From the NCBI GenBank assembly GCA_016647705.1, contig CM028328.1, positions 38,416,501 through 38,480,500 on the forward strand: a DNA stretch of 64,000 nt. The letters run 5' to 3'. Shown here in pieces: positions 34,723-45,850 of the stretch. Position 1 is the stretch's first letter; every line of letters starts with the position of its first letter. The position numbers and the translations under genes are program-made. The stretch is from Eucommia ulmoides. Taxonomy: Eukaryota > Streptophyta > Magnoliopsida > Garryales > Eucommiaceae. The notes beneath the pieces are model-generated. The model made no database searches, was not told the origin of the DNA, and worked only from the letters and a program-made list of their open reading frames with translations.

Positions 34723-34727
34723 CCTTC
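34723..34727. repeat. Target site duplication CCTTC, left copy
   Basis: CCTTC precedes the element and CCTTT (39379-39383) follows it, one mismatch in five. The copia reading AAF/FLNG joins correctly across the insertion when one copy is removed. Confidence 0.7.
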
Positions 34728-36089
34728 TGGTAGAGCATAAATACATCGCTACTTTCACCGCAAGTGTACAGGTCAAGTTTTAGTATAGTTTGGAAGAGTT
34801 AAGGTTGTCATATCCACAAGGATTGGATTAGATGGTCATTGATTACCACGATTATCATAACCTAACTTTATCTAAACGATAAAAATGTAGTTTTTATAAT
34901 AAAATTATACTAAACTAATTAACTAATTAAACTAATATACTAATATAGTAGTATGACGTTTATGGAAAATTATTGCCTAGCGATTAACTTTATTCACTTG
35001 AACATGTTCATTTCAATCTAGTTTACATTAATGGCGTTCATCATATCCGACAATCTCAGTATCAAAATCTCATTTACTACCTCTCTCGAGTGTAAAGTGA
35101 ATGAATATGTGACTTCGCATCAATGCCGAAATCCCCCTCGAGCGTCTATACGACACTTGGTTACATGAGTCTCGCCCCAATGTCACAGATTGCAGACTTT
35201 CTAACTCTCTCTCGTGTTATTAGATTGTCGCATTGTATTTAAACCCTAGTCCGAATCCGGGGTTACCTTTCCCAAGTGTCAAACCCCGTATTCTCAGTAT
35301 CTCTAAACAAGCATATAAATGTGGAATAATGGCAAACACAATCAGATAAACATGAACAACCGTTAACAAAACATTAATTTTATTCAAACAACGTTTTTGT
35401 GAAGTACATCAGTGCCTAGACAATATATGTTTAGCTACACATGGCCGTAGCCCTATATACAACTAGAAACGAGCAAAACATATACAAATATTCAACCAAA
35501 TCTAAGAGAGAAAGAGAGAAACGAGGTGACTAGCCGTTATCTGAAGATCCATTGCTAAAACCGCTCTGAGAATAATTCCCCCTCTTGGCCTTGATGATCT
35601 TCTCTTAGTGGAATGGCCTTAGATCTCTTAAGACTCCCAAAAACGTCTACCATTCGTTTGGGGAGAAGAGGGGCGATATTTATAGGATTCAAAATATCCT
35701 AAAATATCCTAAAAAATCTAGTGTTGACCGCTACAACGTTGAATAAGTTGGTAGGATTCTGGCGGGTGACCGCTGCAGCGGCAGAGCTATTTCCTTTTTT
35801 ACCGTTGCAGCGGTGGCTTGACCCTTGCAACTATGGAGCTTTCAACAACTCTCTTTATTTTCACCGCTGTAGCGGTGGATGCAGGCTTTGAATTTTGCCT
35901 TTTTGCTCTTTTTCTCCACCGTTCTTCCACCGCTTTGCTCGTACATAGACCGGTTTAGTTCCTTTTCATCCCAAATACTAGATTATAACAAAATAAATAA
36001 AAAAGTATTAAAACATAATAAAATGTTATAAAAATACTCGAAAACTACCAAAACTAACTTGAGAATAAATAGATAAATTACAGCTATCA
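34728..36089 (-). repeat. 3' LTR (1362 bp) of the nested gag-only element
   Basis: On the minus strand it starts TGATAGCTGTAATTTATC at 36089 and ends near TGCTCTACCA at 34728. U3 palindromes: ACCGCTGCAGCGGC (35769), ACCGTTGCAGCGGT (35801) and CACCGCTGTAGCGGTG (35862, near-perfect). The TATA box follows at 35677-35685. A polypurine-like GGTGGGTATT (minus strand) adjoins at 36090. Confidence 0.85.
35677..35685 (-). promoter_or_regulatory. TATA box of LTR promoter
   Basis: Reverse strand TCCTATAAATATCGCCCC. It sits about 30-200 bases downstream of the palindromes on the minus strand and upstream of a pyrimidine-rich CCTCTTCTCCCC, a plausible transcription start region. Confidence 0.6.
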
Positions 36090-37789
36090 AATACCCACCA
36101 AATTAGAATTTTGCTAGTCCTCAAGCAAAACACTCACACTAAAATAAAAACAACACAATGAAATTAACTAACACAAAAGCTAAACACGAACAATCTAAAC
36201 ATAACGACATGTGAGTTTTGAATTCAACTATCGACCAAAATATTTTTCCCTCAACAACCCCCAATCATATCGAGTTCAGGAGTAAAATGCACCATGTGGT
36301 GTTCTAGAATTTCGACATTCAATAATGATAAACATCATTCTAGATCCTTTCAACATGTGTGTGTGAAACTCAATAATATGACCATTTAAAGACCGGATTG
36401 GATTATCCACCAGCGAAGATCATGACTTAAACCATAAAGGATTAGGATCTTCATATGCCTGACTAGTTCCACTCTCCACAAATGTAGGTTAAGTAGTTCA
36501 AAAAGATCAATAGGACTTAGTTCGGTTTAGAACATGGTCAAGGGTACATTAGGAATATAAAACAGGTTAACGTTGTTAACTCAACAATACCTAAGGCACA
36601 ACGCTTGGCACAAAATCACACTCGAACCCCCATAGATAAATTGAAAACAACCCGGAACAATCATTTAAGACCGACGTACTCACTTGTCAAAAGAAATGAA
36701 AATTGAACTATAATTACATTTTTTTTTTTTATTAACGTGAACCACACCCCCAAACTTATTCGATTATTATAATTTCATGGGTGTGGTTAAAACAAAAGAA
36801 AAATTGATAAGTAGAGTACTGGAATACCAAACCAATCAAAAGTTCACCCTAAACCCAACCGCTCACTTCAAGTAAAATACACGAATGCTAACTTGATTCA
36901 CTCAAATTGTGCCTTTGGTTCAACGATATAGGTTTGGAAAAAGATCAATTGGCTAGGGTATTTGTTATGTGTTCAGAATTGAAACGGCATTATAGGATTC
37001 GATAGGGTAATGGAGGATAAACATTTTACAAGGTAAGTCTCAAAGGCACAAGCGAATCAAATGAATACCTAAATCACATCTCCTGAACAACCTCACATAG
37101 GATTTTGCCTCAAGTTTCCCCCAATTAGGTTCTAGAATCCCTTAAATTGTCATGAATTTGGCTAATGGATAATCGGCCTCAAATAAATTGAATAGCAATA
37201 CATTGAGTCTACGTGCTCGTGCAAATTAGGATCCATAATAACTTTTACCAAAACGACATTTCCAAGCACATAAAACACACATGAATGGGCATTACCTTTG
37301 ACCTCTACAAACAACCAGAGGATAACATATTATCGGGTAATAGCCCAGATGAACGCAAAACTCAGCATACAATAAACAATAACACATTCTACACTAAACA
37401 AACATGCAAACAATTAAACAATAAAACATTCTAGCATACTACACATCACCCCCAAACTTAAAATGGGCAGTGTCCACAGCGTCCCAATCATCGTTCTCAA
37501 TAATATATATAAAGCATGCCGACGAAGGGGGTTTAGAGCATATACTTGGAAGGTGAGACAGGCTCGCCTTCGAATGAAGTCGGCGGTGATAGATCTAATT
37601 TATTTTGAACTTGGGTTGCTTTCCAAGAAGCGCATGGTTTATTGTCCTCGCCTTGACACAGAGAAGTGCTTGTCAAAGAGTGACTTCTGCCTATAGTAAG
37701 TATCGTACAACTATACATATGGGTCTTGGTTCAGAACGCCTTCAAGACTGGCGAGATTTGGCTCTGATCAGATCGAGCTTTCAACTCAA
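36090..37789 (-). other. 3' internal non-coding region of the gag-only element
   Basis: No gene. Collinear by eye with 62290-64000 (+) and partly with 18691-20394 (+), as in GTGTGGTTAAAACAAAAG at 36780 against the reversed element near 63350. Short frames at 37463-37835 (+) are chance; the minus strand here is the end of the gag-only unit. Confidence 0.6.
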
Positions 37790-38551
37790 CTCAGCTTCGT
37801 CTCATGTGCTTGAGTTGCTTGAATGTACCGTGTAAAATGCAGTGAAGGACAAGTGAGCCACATCGAATCCTCATAAATGTGATCGTCTTAGATCGGTGGT
37901 GGAAACACTTGGTGGATCTCAAATGATAGATAATCACAAGTGTTATCTTTTGATTTTGCATCGTATTCGAACTGATCAAAGTTCTTCCCGCTTCTTTCCC
38001 GTTTCTCATGGTGGCTTTCGATGAATGTGGCTCTTAGCGCAACCACTTCTGACTCAGCCTCAATAGAGTAGATTAGTTGACCGATTTGCGTCCGAAAAGA
38101 CGTTACAGTAGCATCAATTTCTATGCAGTATTGTTAAGACGATCCTCATGCTCATTGAGCTGGTCATTCGTCTCCCTCCAGAAAGCCTGAGTCTCCCCCA
38201 TAAATTCAGCGAACATTTTCTCAATGGTAGGAGAAGACTCCTCATGTTGGTCCGAAGTGTCAATCCATGGCATCGAAATGGTGTAATTACCCTCTAGGCA
38301 TTGGTAGCTTGTTAAATAATTCCAATAATGAAAATCATACTCCGCCATGTCTTCCAGTACCCGATAAGCTTCGTCCGTGGTTAGTTGATCGAAAGAGGTG
38401 GTATCATTTCCTCCTTCAATCCATGTTCTGGTTGCGGCTAGTAACCCATCGAGGAAGTTCAGTAGTTGATACTCTCTCGGGAAATGATAATTCAGAAATC
38501 GGAATAATAATTCCTTGTATCGATCCCAAGCACAGTAAAATGGCTCGAAAT
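37790..38551 (-). pseudogene. Gag remnant of the nested gag-only element
   Basis: The minus-strand frame 38348-38121 reads AEYDFHYWNYLTSYQ, then ISMPWIDTSDQHEES, then FMGETQAFWRETNDQLNEH. It matches 61667-61880 of the sister element (AEIDYHCWDYFTSSQ; FIGKTQVFWKETNDRLNEH). The upstream part (to 38551) covers the ALYxAWxRYKELL-type gag C-terminal domain and the downstream part (to 37790) a Pro-rich tail. Several frameshifts. The gag start is deleted at the junction with the truncated LTR. Confidence 0.7.
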
Positions 38552-39378
38552 CGTCGCGTTGTGTTTAAACCCTAGTCTGAATCCAGGGTTGCCTCTCCCT
38601 AGTGTCAAACCCTGTATTCTCAGTATATTTAAACAAGAAAATAAACGTGGAATAATGGCAAACACAATCGGATAAACATGAACAATCATTAACAAAACAT
38701 TTATTTTATTCAAACAATGTTTTCGTAAAGTACATTAGTCCCTAGAAAATATATGTTTAGCTACACATGGTCGTAGCCTTATATACAACTAGAAACGAGC
38801 TAAACATACACAAACATTCAACTAAGAGAGAATGAGAGAAATGGGGAGACTAGCCGTTATCCAAAGATCCGTCGCTAAAACCGCTCTAAGAACGCTTCCT
38901 CCTCTTGGCCTTGATGATCTTCTCTTGGTCGAATGGCCTTGGAGATCTCAAGACTCCCGAAAACGTCTACCATTCGTTTGGGGAGAAGAGGGACGATATT
39001 TATAAGATTCAAAACTTCTCAAAATATCCTAAAAAAATTGGCGCTGACCGCTACAGCGGTAGATAGGTAGGTAGGATTCTAGCGGGTGACTGCCATAGCG
39101 GTGATTTGATAACTACAGCGGTGGAGCTTTCAGCAACTCTCTGTATTTTCATTGCTGCAGTGGTGGATGCAGGCTTTGAATTTGGCCTTTTTGCTCTTTT
39201 TCTCTACCTTTCTTCTACCGCTTTGCTCCTATATAGATCGTTTTAGTCAATTTTTACCCCAAATACCTAGATTATAACAAAATAAATAAAAACGTATTAA
39301 AACATAATAAAACGTTATAAAAATACTCAAAAATTACCAAAATCGGCTTGGGAATAAATAGATAAATTACACATATCA
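38552..39378 (-). repeat. 5' LTR, truncated, of the nested gag-only element
   Basis: 827 bp corresponding to the upstream part of the 1362-bp partner LTR. On the minus strand it starts TGATATGTGTAATTTATC at 39378 and stops in AACGCGACGAT, where it joins gag directly. U3 palindromes are ACCGCTACAGCGGT (39047), ACTGCCATAGCGGT (39089), ACTACAGCGGTGG (39112) and ATTGCTGCAGTGG (39151). TATA lies at 38997-39005. Confidence 0.8.
38997..39005 (-). promoter_or_regulatory. TATA box of truncated LTR
   Basis: Reverse strand TCTTATAAATATCGTCCC, at the same place relative to the palindromes as in 35677-35685. Confidence 0.55.
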
Positions 39379-40555
39379 CCTTTCTCAATGGTAACCATCT
39401 TAACCAAGCATACTCCTCCTGGTCTAGTTGCTCCTCGACACAAAGTTTATCACCTTCGTAGTGCCTATATAGTCTCAAACAAGCTCTATTTGCTTAGTTT
39501 GCAAAATTCAACACCACCATCCACCAGTTCAGGTTCACAGCCAATACCCATAATTCTGCCTTGTTTATTTGTCGAACTGACAACAACATTTTATTTTTTC
39601 CACTGTATGTGGAAAACATGATCATTACAAGAGATGATCTACGTGAAATCTCTAAACTCAAAAATTTTCTCAGTGGTCAATTTGAGATGAAAGACCTTGG
39701 AGTCCTCACTTATTTTCTTGATGTCTAAGTTTCTACTAGTTTAGATAGATACTTTATCTTACAAGTCAAATATGCATCTAACGTTCTTTCTAAGGCAGGC
39801 ATCACTAAGTCCACCACTGCCAACAATCATCTAGAAATGAATATCATACTTACTCCACTAGATGGCTCTCTTCTCCTGGACGTCACTCTCTATCGCCAAC
39901 TAATTGGACGTTTGGTATATCCCATAATTACTTGCCCGGAAGTCGCCTATGTCGTCCATCAAGTCAGTCAGTTCTTGTCCGCACCTCGGATTATTTATTA
40001 CTCATCTGTTCTTTACATTCTTCGGTAGTCAAGGGCATTTTATTTCATGACTTCATTTCTTCGCCTAGTGCGCTTCCACCTTACAGGCTTATTCTTATGC
40101 CGACTAGGTTGGAGATCCTACCGATAGATGTTCAACCACAGGTTACTATTTATTCTTGTACAACTCTCTCTTCTTCTAGCAGAGAAAGAAACAAACCATG
40201 GTTGCTTGCTCCAATAGTTAAGTTGAATACCGTGTCATGGCTGATGCAACACAAGAACTACTTCGGCTTCGCTGGCTCCCCATTGACATGTGAGTCTTCT
40301 CTCTCATTGCCACTCTTTTACACTGTGACAATAGGAGTGTTATTTAGATCGCCCACAATGACAATTTCCGCGAGCGTACAAAACACATCAAGACTGATTG
40401 TCAATTCATATGTCACCATATTCTCTGAAACACAATTCGTTTTCAATCTAACAGTTCATCTGACGAGACAACAGATATTTTTACCAAGGCTCAGTTACCT
40501 AAATGCTTTCACACTTTGGTTTCAAACTCAAGTTCAAGTCTCTTTATCGCCTTAA
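39379..40555 (+). pseudogene. Copia element A pol, second part: RT end and RNase H
   Basis: Resumes with FLNG at the insertion point, then LVAPRHKVYHLRSAY (39431). The catalytic box region near 39605 reads YVENMIIT in place of YVDDxIIT, so both Asp residues are lost. FEMKDLGVLTYFLDV follows near 39682, then SKAGITKSTTANNHLE, LVYPIITCPEVAYVVHQVSQFLSA near 39915, and an RNase H tail to 40555 (frames shift repeatedly). It is the downstream half of the RT interrupted at 34727. Confidence 0.75.
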
Positions 40556-40568
40556 ATTTGAGAGGGCG

Positions 40569-40664
40569 TATTAATATATGTAATGGACCTTGACCCACTA
40601 TGTCAAATCCTAGTCTCACTAAGAAAACCAAACTCTAATCCTTCCAAGTTTACCCTAATCACCT
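40569..40664 (+). repeat. Truncated 3' LTR of copia element A
   Basis: TATTAATATATGTAATGGACC matches the start of the 5' LTR. The match stops after about 96 bases at CACCT, where the next LTR-like block begins TGTTGAATCC. The remaining 100 bases were not found elsewhere in the window. Confidence 0.7.
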
Positions 40665-41823
40665 TGTTGAATCCAATATTTTGATGAACAATTAAGTGTT
40701 AGTGTTTTTATGGGACTAATATTTTTACTGAGTGATTTCAGATTTTTAGTTCCATATAATTTGATTAAGAATATGAATCCTTGAAGAAAATATAATGGGT
40801 GCAAAATGAAAATGATAAAGACTTGAAGAGTTTTGAAGGCATTAAAGACAACTAAGTGAAAACAACTATTTACTTATATACTCTTAATGCAACCCGAATT
40901 AGGATCACACACGACACTTTAAAATGAATTAATCTTGTGTGTGTTATGGATCTAAAATATGTTTAATGATGTGTTAAGTATGTGAAATGGTTTTGGTTAC
41001 AGACCTAATTGAAAAATTAGTTTTAATAATAAAATGATAAGTTTTTGGGTTAATTTAGTCAACCAATGAAAGGGGTCGGTCGACTAACCAAAACATTATG
41101 TTTTGGAAGTGGAATGAGGTAACCTACAATAGTCCGATTTTCCAAGGCCGCCACGCGGTTTCTCCCCTTGGCGAATTAACGCCAAATCCAAATAACCAAT
41201 ATTTTATTTATTTAATTTTTTAATCATTTTTCATTTAATATATATTAATCAGACAGACAAGAACCAAATAACATATATACTTTCAACTAGAGAGTATAAC
41301 AGCTAAATAAAACAAATTGTGGCTAAATTGGATTGTGCATGGATTATGCATACATTTATATTCCATCTTCATTTAATTATTTCTCATTTTATAAAAATCT
41401 AAATAGTTATTATTTTATTATTCACACATCCGAGAAATTTTACAATGCAACGGTGAAAATTATAATTATCGGATTCATCAATTCAATTTTTACAACAGTA
41501 AATAATAAATACAATTATTACAAATAGAAATTTCTATATAACTCCTGGAGCAGTTGCATTCTCCCCGGCCCTATAATCAAATATGTGGGGTTGTGAGCCA
41601 GGGCTCAGTAGAATTTCAGCCCCTCTAATATGTTTATACAATCAAACCCTAAAAAAATATATAAACGTGTATCTCATATAATTTTCACATAATGCGTACT
41701 CATAAATATTTCATGAAAAACAACAATTATAATAGTAATAAACTAAACAATACATTGAGAAATTAAATACATATATTAAAAGAGTTAGAAATTCTCCCTG
41801 AAATTTGAAACCAAAATCCGAAC

Positions 41824-42177
41824 CGAGATATTAATCTTGCTCTTAACTTTCCAAAATCCATTCACTGTAACCTTTATATACATGTATGTATTCATTCCAA
41901 TTCCACGGCTCCAAGGCTTACTGATAATGGGAAAACCTTTTCTTATTGTTTATTATTATTATTATTATATTTACATAAGGCATACAAGTGGCACATATAC
42001 CGAGATATTAATCTGGCTCCAAACTTTCCAAATCCCTTCACTGTAACCTTTATATACATGTATGTATTCATTCCAATTCCACGGCTCCAAGGCTTGCTGA
42101 TAATGGGAAAACTTTTTCTTATTGTTTATTATTATTATTATATTTACATAAGGCATACAAGTGGCATATATATACAC
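41824..42177. repeat. Tandem duplication, period 177, highly similar
   Basis: CGAGATATTAATCTTGCTC at 41824 recurs as CGAGATATTAATCTGGCTC at 42001. The units match almost throughout (shared CTTTATATACATGTATGT, TCCACGGCTCCAAGGCTT and a TTATTATTATT run), with a few substitutions and a 3-base difference in the TTA run. Confidence 0.92.
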
Positions 42178-43834
42178 ACACACATATAAACTAGGTTAAT
42201 ATTGTTTCCTTTTGGATAAAGGAAACAATATTAATCATTTGTTTATTTATCTATTTATTTCTTACACAAGTGTCTCCTCTTAAAATAAAGAAATATTAAT
42301 TATATTCTAAAATTTTTAAAAGTCAATTTAAAATTAAATGTAACCCCCAAAAATTATCAAATATTATTTATACCATAAATTTACAAAATGATCCCAAAAA
42401 TATTAAATTTATATAAAATAATATTTTAAAAAATATAAATTTTCAAGGTATTATAGAACTCACTTGTCAATTCGGTTAGTTGACAAGTTAGGTCGGTCGA
42501 CGAAAGAATCTAATAGCTGAAATAGGAAGAAGGGTGAAGTCTTTACACCAATTGGTCAACAAACTGGGTGCAAGCCAATGGCCATTTTCTGATCGTTGCA
42601 GAGGGGCGGTCGACTGATAGTGATGGGTTGTCAATCGACGTGTCCCGTCAAGTGTTTGACTGGTTTGTTTTTTGGTCAAGATATTTCGGTTTTGATGATT
42701 CCAAGAGAGGTTTTTTAAGGGAATTCAGAGTATTTTCAAAATATATCTCATATTAAAATATTCCTAGTTAATTGGTCCATTTATTTAATTATTCTTTTAA
42801 TTAAAATGATTTAATACTTCTTATTTTTATGGTTTTTTATTTGAAAAAGTTTTAAGGAGCAAAATGAGTTTTTTTAATATTATATTTAAATGAAATATAT
42901 ATATTTCAAAAGTATTTTATATATGGGTCTTAAAGTGCCATTTAAGGTCTTATATTTTGAAAAGTAGACGTTATAAGATATATTTGAAATTCGTATAATT
43001 AAACTTGCAAATTTTGAGTTTAGATAATACTATTTTGGTGGAGAATATTTGGGGTCAAAGATATGAGAAAGATTTATGTGATTTTATTTTACCTAACGAT
43101 TTAGTCTATATACTAAAATAAAATTCTTTCTATACTTTCATTGATTAAGATCAAATTATTTTTAGGATGAAAATGAGAGCTTTAAAAGTTATATTATTAG
43201 TCAAATATAGCTGTTATAAATCTATATGATATATGTGATCCATATGTATCATTTATTGATATAACATTTGAAAACTAGTCATTGGAGGTCTAATTTTAGG
43301 TGTATTTAAAAAGACCAACGGGATTGAGTTTTAGACATCAAGAACATTAGCCTTCTATCATTCTAAAAGAGATTTTATCACTGAGATTTATAAAATGAGA
43401 TTATATTCGAAGTTCTTGATCTAAGGTGCTCATTGTTGTGTTACCGGTTTATGTTTTTATTGTGAAATTGCTATTACTTTAGGGGAATTCCGGTGAAATC
43501 CTTCCAAGCTTTCTTTATTACTTGCTTAGATTATTACTGATTTATTTCTTGGTTAAGGTGCTTTAGAAAGATAATTTTTTAACTTAATTCTTGAAAATCT
43601 TTTAAACATTTTTTATTAAAAAACCTGATTACATGCTACTTGTGTGCTACCCTTTTTAAAATCAGATTTGTTTGTCTCACATTGTATCTATCACATAGTA
43701 TTATTCAGGATATTAATTGACTATATCTGTATTGAGGTAGTATAAATTCCTTGTTTAAAGAAACTTGCTATTTTTGTATTTTTGAATTTGAACAGATTAG
43801 ACATGTTTGAGTTGGTGTCTAATCAAGGTAAGTA

Positions 43835-44165
43835 GGGTTTCGATCTTTTACCTAAGAAAAATATTAGGGTTTGATCTTTGGCCTGCAAAAAGATTAGGTT
43901 GGTTTTTTCCCTTAAAAAATTAGGTTTTAATTCTTCTTGTAATAGAATTAAGTGTGATCGTAAAGGTTCGTCCAAAGTTTGTGAAAAAGATAAGTGGTAG
44001 GTTGATTCTTAACTTGTAAAATAATCAAGTGTAAAGGTTGATTCTGAGCCTACGAAAAGAATCAGGATAGTTAGGGTTTGATTTTGAGCCTGGGTTAGTC
44101 TTTAGCCTGTAAAAAAAATTATAAGGGTTTGGTTCTTACCTGTGAAAGAAATTGGGGTTTAGTAG
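43835..44165. repeat. Degenerate tandem array, GGTTTGATTCTTAGCCTG type
   Basis: About eight imperfect units of 30-50 bases each combine a GGTTTGATCTTTGGCCTG-like half with an AAAAAGATTAGG-like half, at about 43835, 43865, 43900, 43995, 44030, 44075 and 44115. Confidence 0.6.
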
Positions 44166-44639
44166 ATTGAAAATCTCCAAGGATCTCGAGAGACTGGATG
44201 TAGGTAAGAGTTGTTTACCGAATCTGGATATATCATTGTGTGTTACATTATTTTATTTCTGTTTATTTGGGTGTGCATTTAGCTAAACGTATTTTCGTTG
44301 CGTAACAAAATAATAATCGTTTTAGGAAAATTGATTATTTGTGTTTGTGTTTGATTTAATTATTTAAGTTTTTAACTATCCAATTTAATTATGCTCTTGG
44401 GTAAATGTTTTTTATATACCAATATAATTATCTCATATTATTTCAATATTTTTTCACTCAATCATTGAAAGTATTTAGGTAAGGTTGTAATAAAAGATGA
44501 TTTAAGCCTCTAAATTCAGAAGTGGTCAAAACGGCTTCCACACACAACACGTCTCTTATGTTCAAGCCACCCAATGAAGAAAACACAAGAATATCTGTAA
44601 GCTATCATCATGATTATATTAAGGGGCGCTAACCAAACG

Positions 44640-45850
44640 GCCCTATATTGCGTCCGAAACTACCAAATAAACCCATTAATATTTACGTACACTCAACGGT
44701 TCTTTTGCTATTTTTGTGACGGAAATACCCCTTGCATTATATGCGGCAGTGTAGACTCCTTATATTGCGGAGCTAAATTTGGTAGACAATATCAATATCC
44801 ATGTGCACAGTTTGCTTTATTTTTTTCTCAGATTTCCATATGAAGAAAAAAAATTTGCAAAACAAATATGTTCATTTTATTCTCTTTCAAATGAGATGTT
44901 AATCACAATTTTTGGACACATTTAACATGATGCACATGAATATTACATATAACATTAAAAAAATGTTACAATAAATTTCATATTATTAATGTTACATGTA
45001 ACATCAATGTTACATGTAACATTAAAATCAACCCAACATCAAACTCCTTCCAAAAAGGTTAGTAACTATACCATGTTACATGTAACATCAAATGTTACAT
45101 GTAACATTAAACAAAACCTAAATCAAAAGATTAGTAACTACACAATGTTACATTTAATATTCAAAAAGGTTGCGATGAATTTTGTATCATTAATGTTACA
45201 TGTAACATTAAAACCAACCTAACATCAAACCCCCTTCCCCCTCTCCCCCCCCCCCCCAAAAAAAAGTTGGTAACTACACCATGTTACATGTAATATTAAA
45301 CAAAACAAAATCAAAACCAAATATCAAAAGGTTAGTAACTACACCATGTTATATTTAATATTCATGTAACATCAATGTTGCGTCACATTACTGTACATTC
45401 CATTTATATTTGCAAGTTTAATGTGACATCCAATCCAGCCGAAATGACACTATAATGTCTATATCGTATCTGATAATACCCTCTCATTCTTTATTTGTGG
45501 AATGTAACATTACCTATATTGAATCGTACTTTATATAAATGTTACATGTAACATCTTATAATTCCTAGAAATTAAAAATTCTAGAAATATCATGTTACAT
45601 GTAACATGAATGTGAAAACTAAAATTAATGAAAAACATAGTGAATTGGATATCGTTTTGAAGATCTTATTTAGAAGAATCTAAATATATAATTAGATTGT
45701 AAAAAAAAATGTGTATAATAATAATTATTTTCATTTTAATAAAATAATTTTATTGAATATAGAATTTCTTAATCCTTATTAAAGAAACTTTATTGCCGCA
45801 TATAATGTAAGGGCAAATCTGTCAACGTTTTGGGACTACGCTTTGTAAAT
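44640..45850. mobile_element. Candidate inverted-repeat (MULE-like) element
   Basis: Left GACGGAAATACCCCTTGCAT then TATATGCGGCAGTG (44720-44753) pairs in inverse with the right end at about 45793-45826, whose reverse complement reads GACAGATTTGCCCTTACATT then ATATGCGGCAATA. Outer limits and target duplication were not resolved. The interior is an array of short palindromes and has no transposase. Assignment to Mutator-like elements is a guess from long diverged terminal repeats. Confidence 0.4.
44990..45606. repeat. Seven perfect TGTTACATGTAACA palindromes
   Basis: Perfect 14-bp palindromes start at 44990, 45008, 45074, 45093, 45194, 45540 and 45593, with several one- or two-base variants between (near 44945, 45145, 45281 and 45349). 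Some are paired at 18-19 base spacing. Around them runs a 90-110 base repeat with AACATCAAAC and GGTTAGTAACTA stretches. Confidence 0.9.

Larger units (their letters stand above)
32150..34727 (+). pseudogene. Copia element A pol: protease, integrase, start of RT
   Basis: Protease-like YWFFDFARCNHLTS at about 32218, where copia proteins normally have Asp-Ser-Gly. GAG-pre-integrase follows (LLSIGQLCELKFEV; IWHSLLGHTS at about 32734). The integrase core is badly decayed (MGGYRYFVIFVDDY-like near 32950). A Pro/Thr-rich linker runs 33690-34260. RT starts near 34430 (MDEQLQAQAKTHTWDL-like after repair of frame) and runs to DVKNAF at 34727, where the inserted LTR element begins. A His/Pro-type low-complexity run lies at 32605-32730, and a linker segment is duplicated (33419-33720 and 33790-34095). 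Confidence 0.75.
34728..39378 (-). mobile_element. Gag-only LTR element (TR-GAG type), nested in copia RT
   Basis: 4651 bp on the minus strand: complete 3' LTR 34728-36089, 3' non-coding region 36090-37500, gag remnant 37790-38551, and a truncated 5' LTR 38552-39378. The 5' LTR lacks its last 500 bases or so together with the PBS and the first part of the gag leader. No pol was seen. It is the same family as 14733-21836 and 59945-64000. CCTTC/CCTTT target duplications flank it. Confidence 0.85.
30714..40664 (+). mobile_element. Ty1/copia element A (interrupted, gag lost)
   Basis: 5' LTR 30714-30910, PBS-like site at 30914, leader to about 32150, pol remnants 32150-34727 and 39379-40555, and truncated 3' LTR 40569-40664. 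A 4651-bp LTR element sits inside the RT coding. No gag was recognised between leader and protease, whereas the related element B has one, so gag appears deleted here. Many stops and frameshifts. Confidence 0.8.
40665..44465 (+). repeat. Long copia LTR-like block (SIRE/Angela-style), no gene
   Basis: Begins TGTTGAATCCAATATTTTGATG, like the start of large plant copia LTRs. Near 44190 it contains GAGACTGGATGTAGGTAAGAG and a GAATCTGGATATAT stretch, which resembles the 3' part of such LTRs. At almost 3.8 kb it is long and may contain other insertions (AT-rich 41200-43000, with a 177-bp duplication). No PBS follows, so a solo LTR is likely. The right end is uncertain. Confidence 0.4.

Noticed and set aside
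34728..39378. Reading the right-hand LTR as a separate solo LTR
   Set aside because: The gag and 3' region between the LTRs are collinear with the sister element at 59945, and matching target duplications lie at the outer ends, so it is one element with a truncated 5' LTR.
44989..45222. Repeated MLHVTL-type frame
   Set aside because: Produced by the TGTTACATGTAACA repeats.
44990..45606. CRISPR-like array of repeats
   Set aside because: Repeats are 14-bp palindromes with irregular spacing in plant DNA; no spacer pattern and no cas genes.
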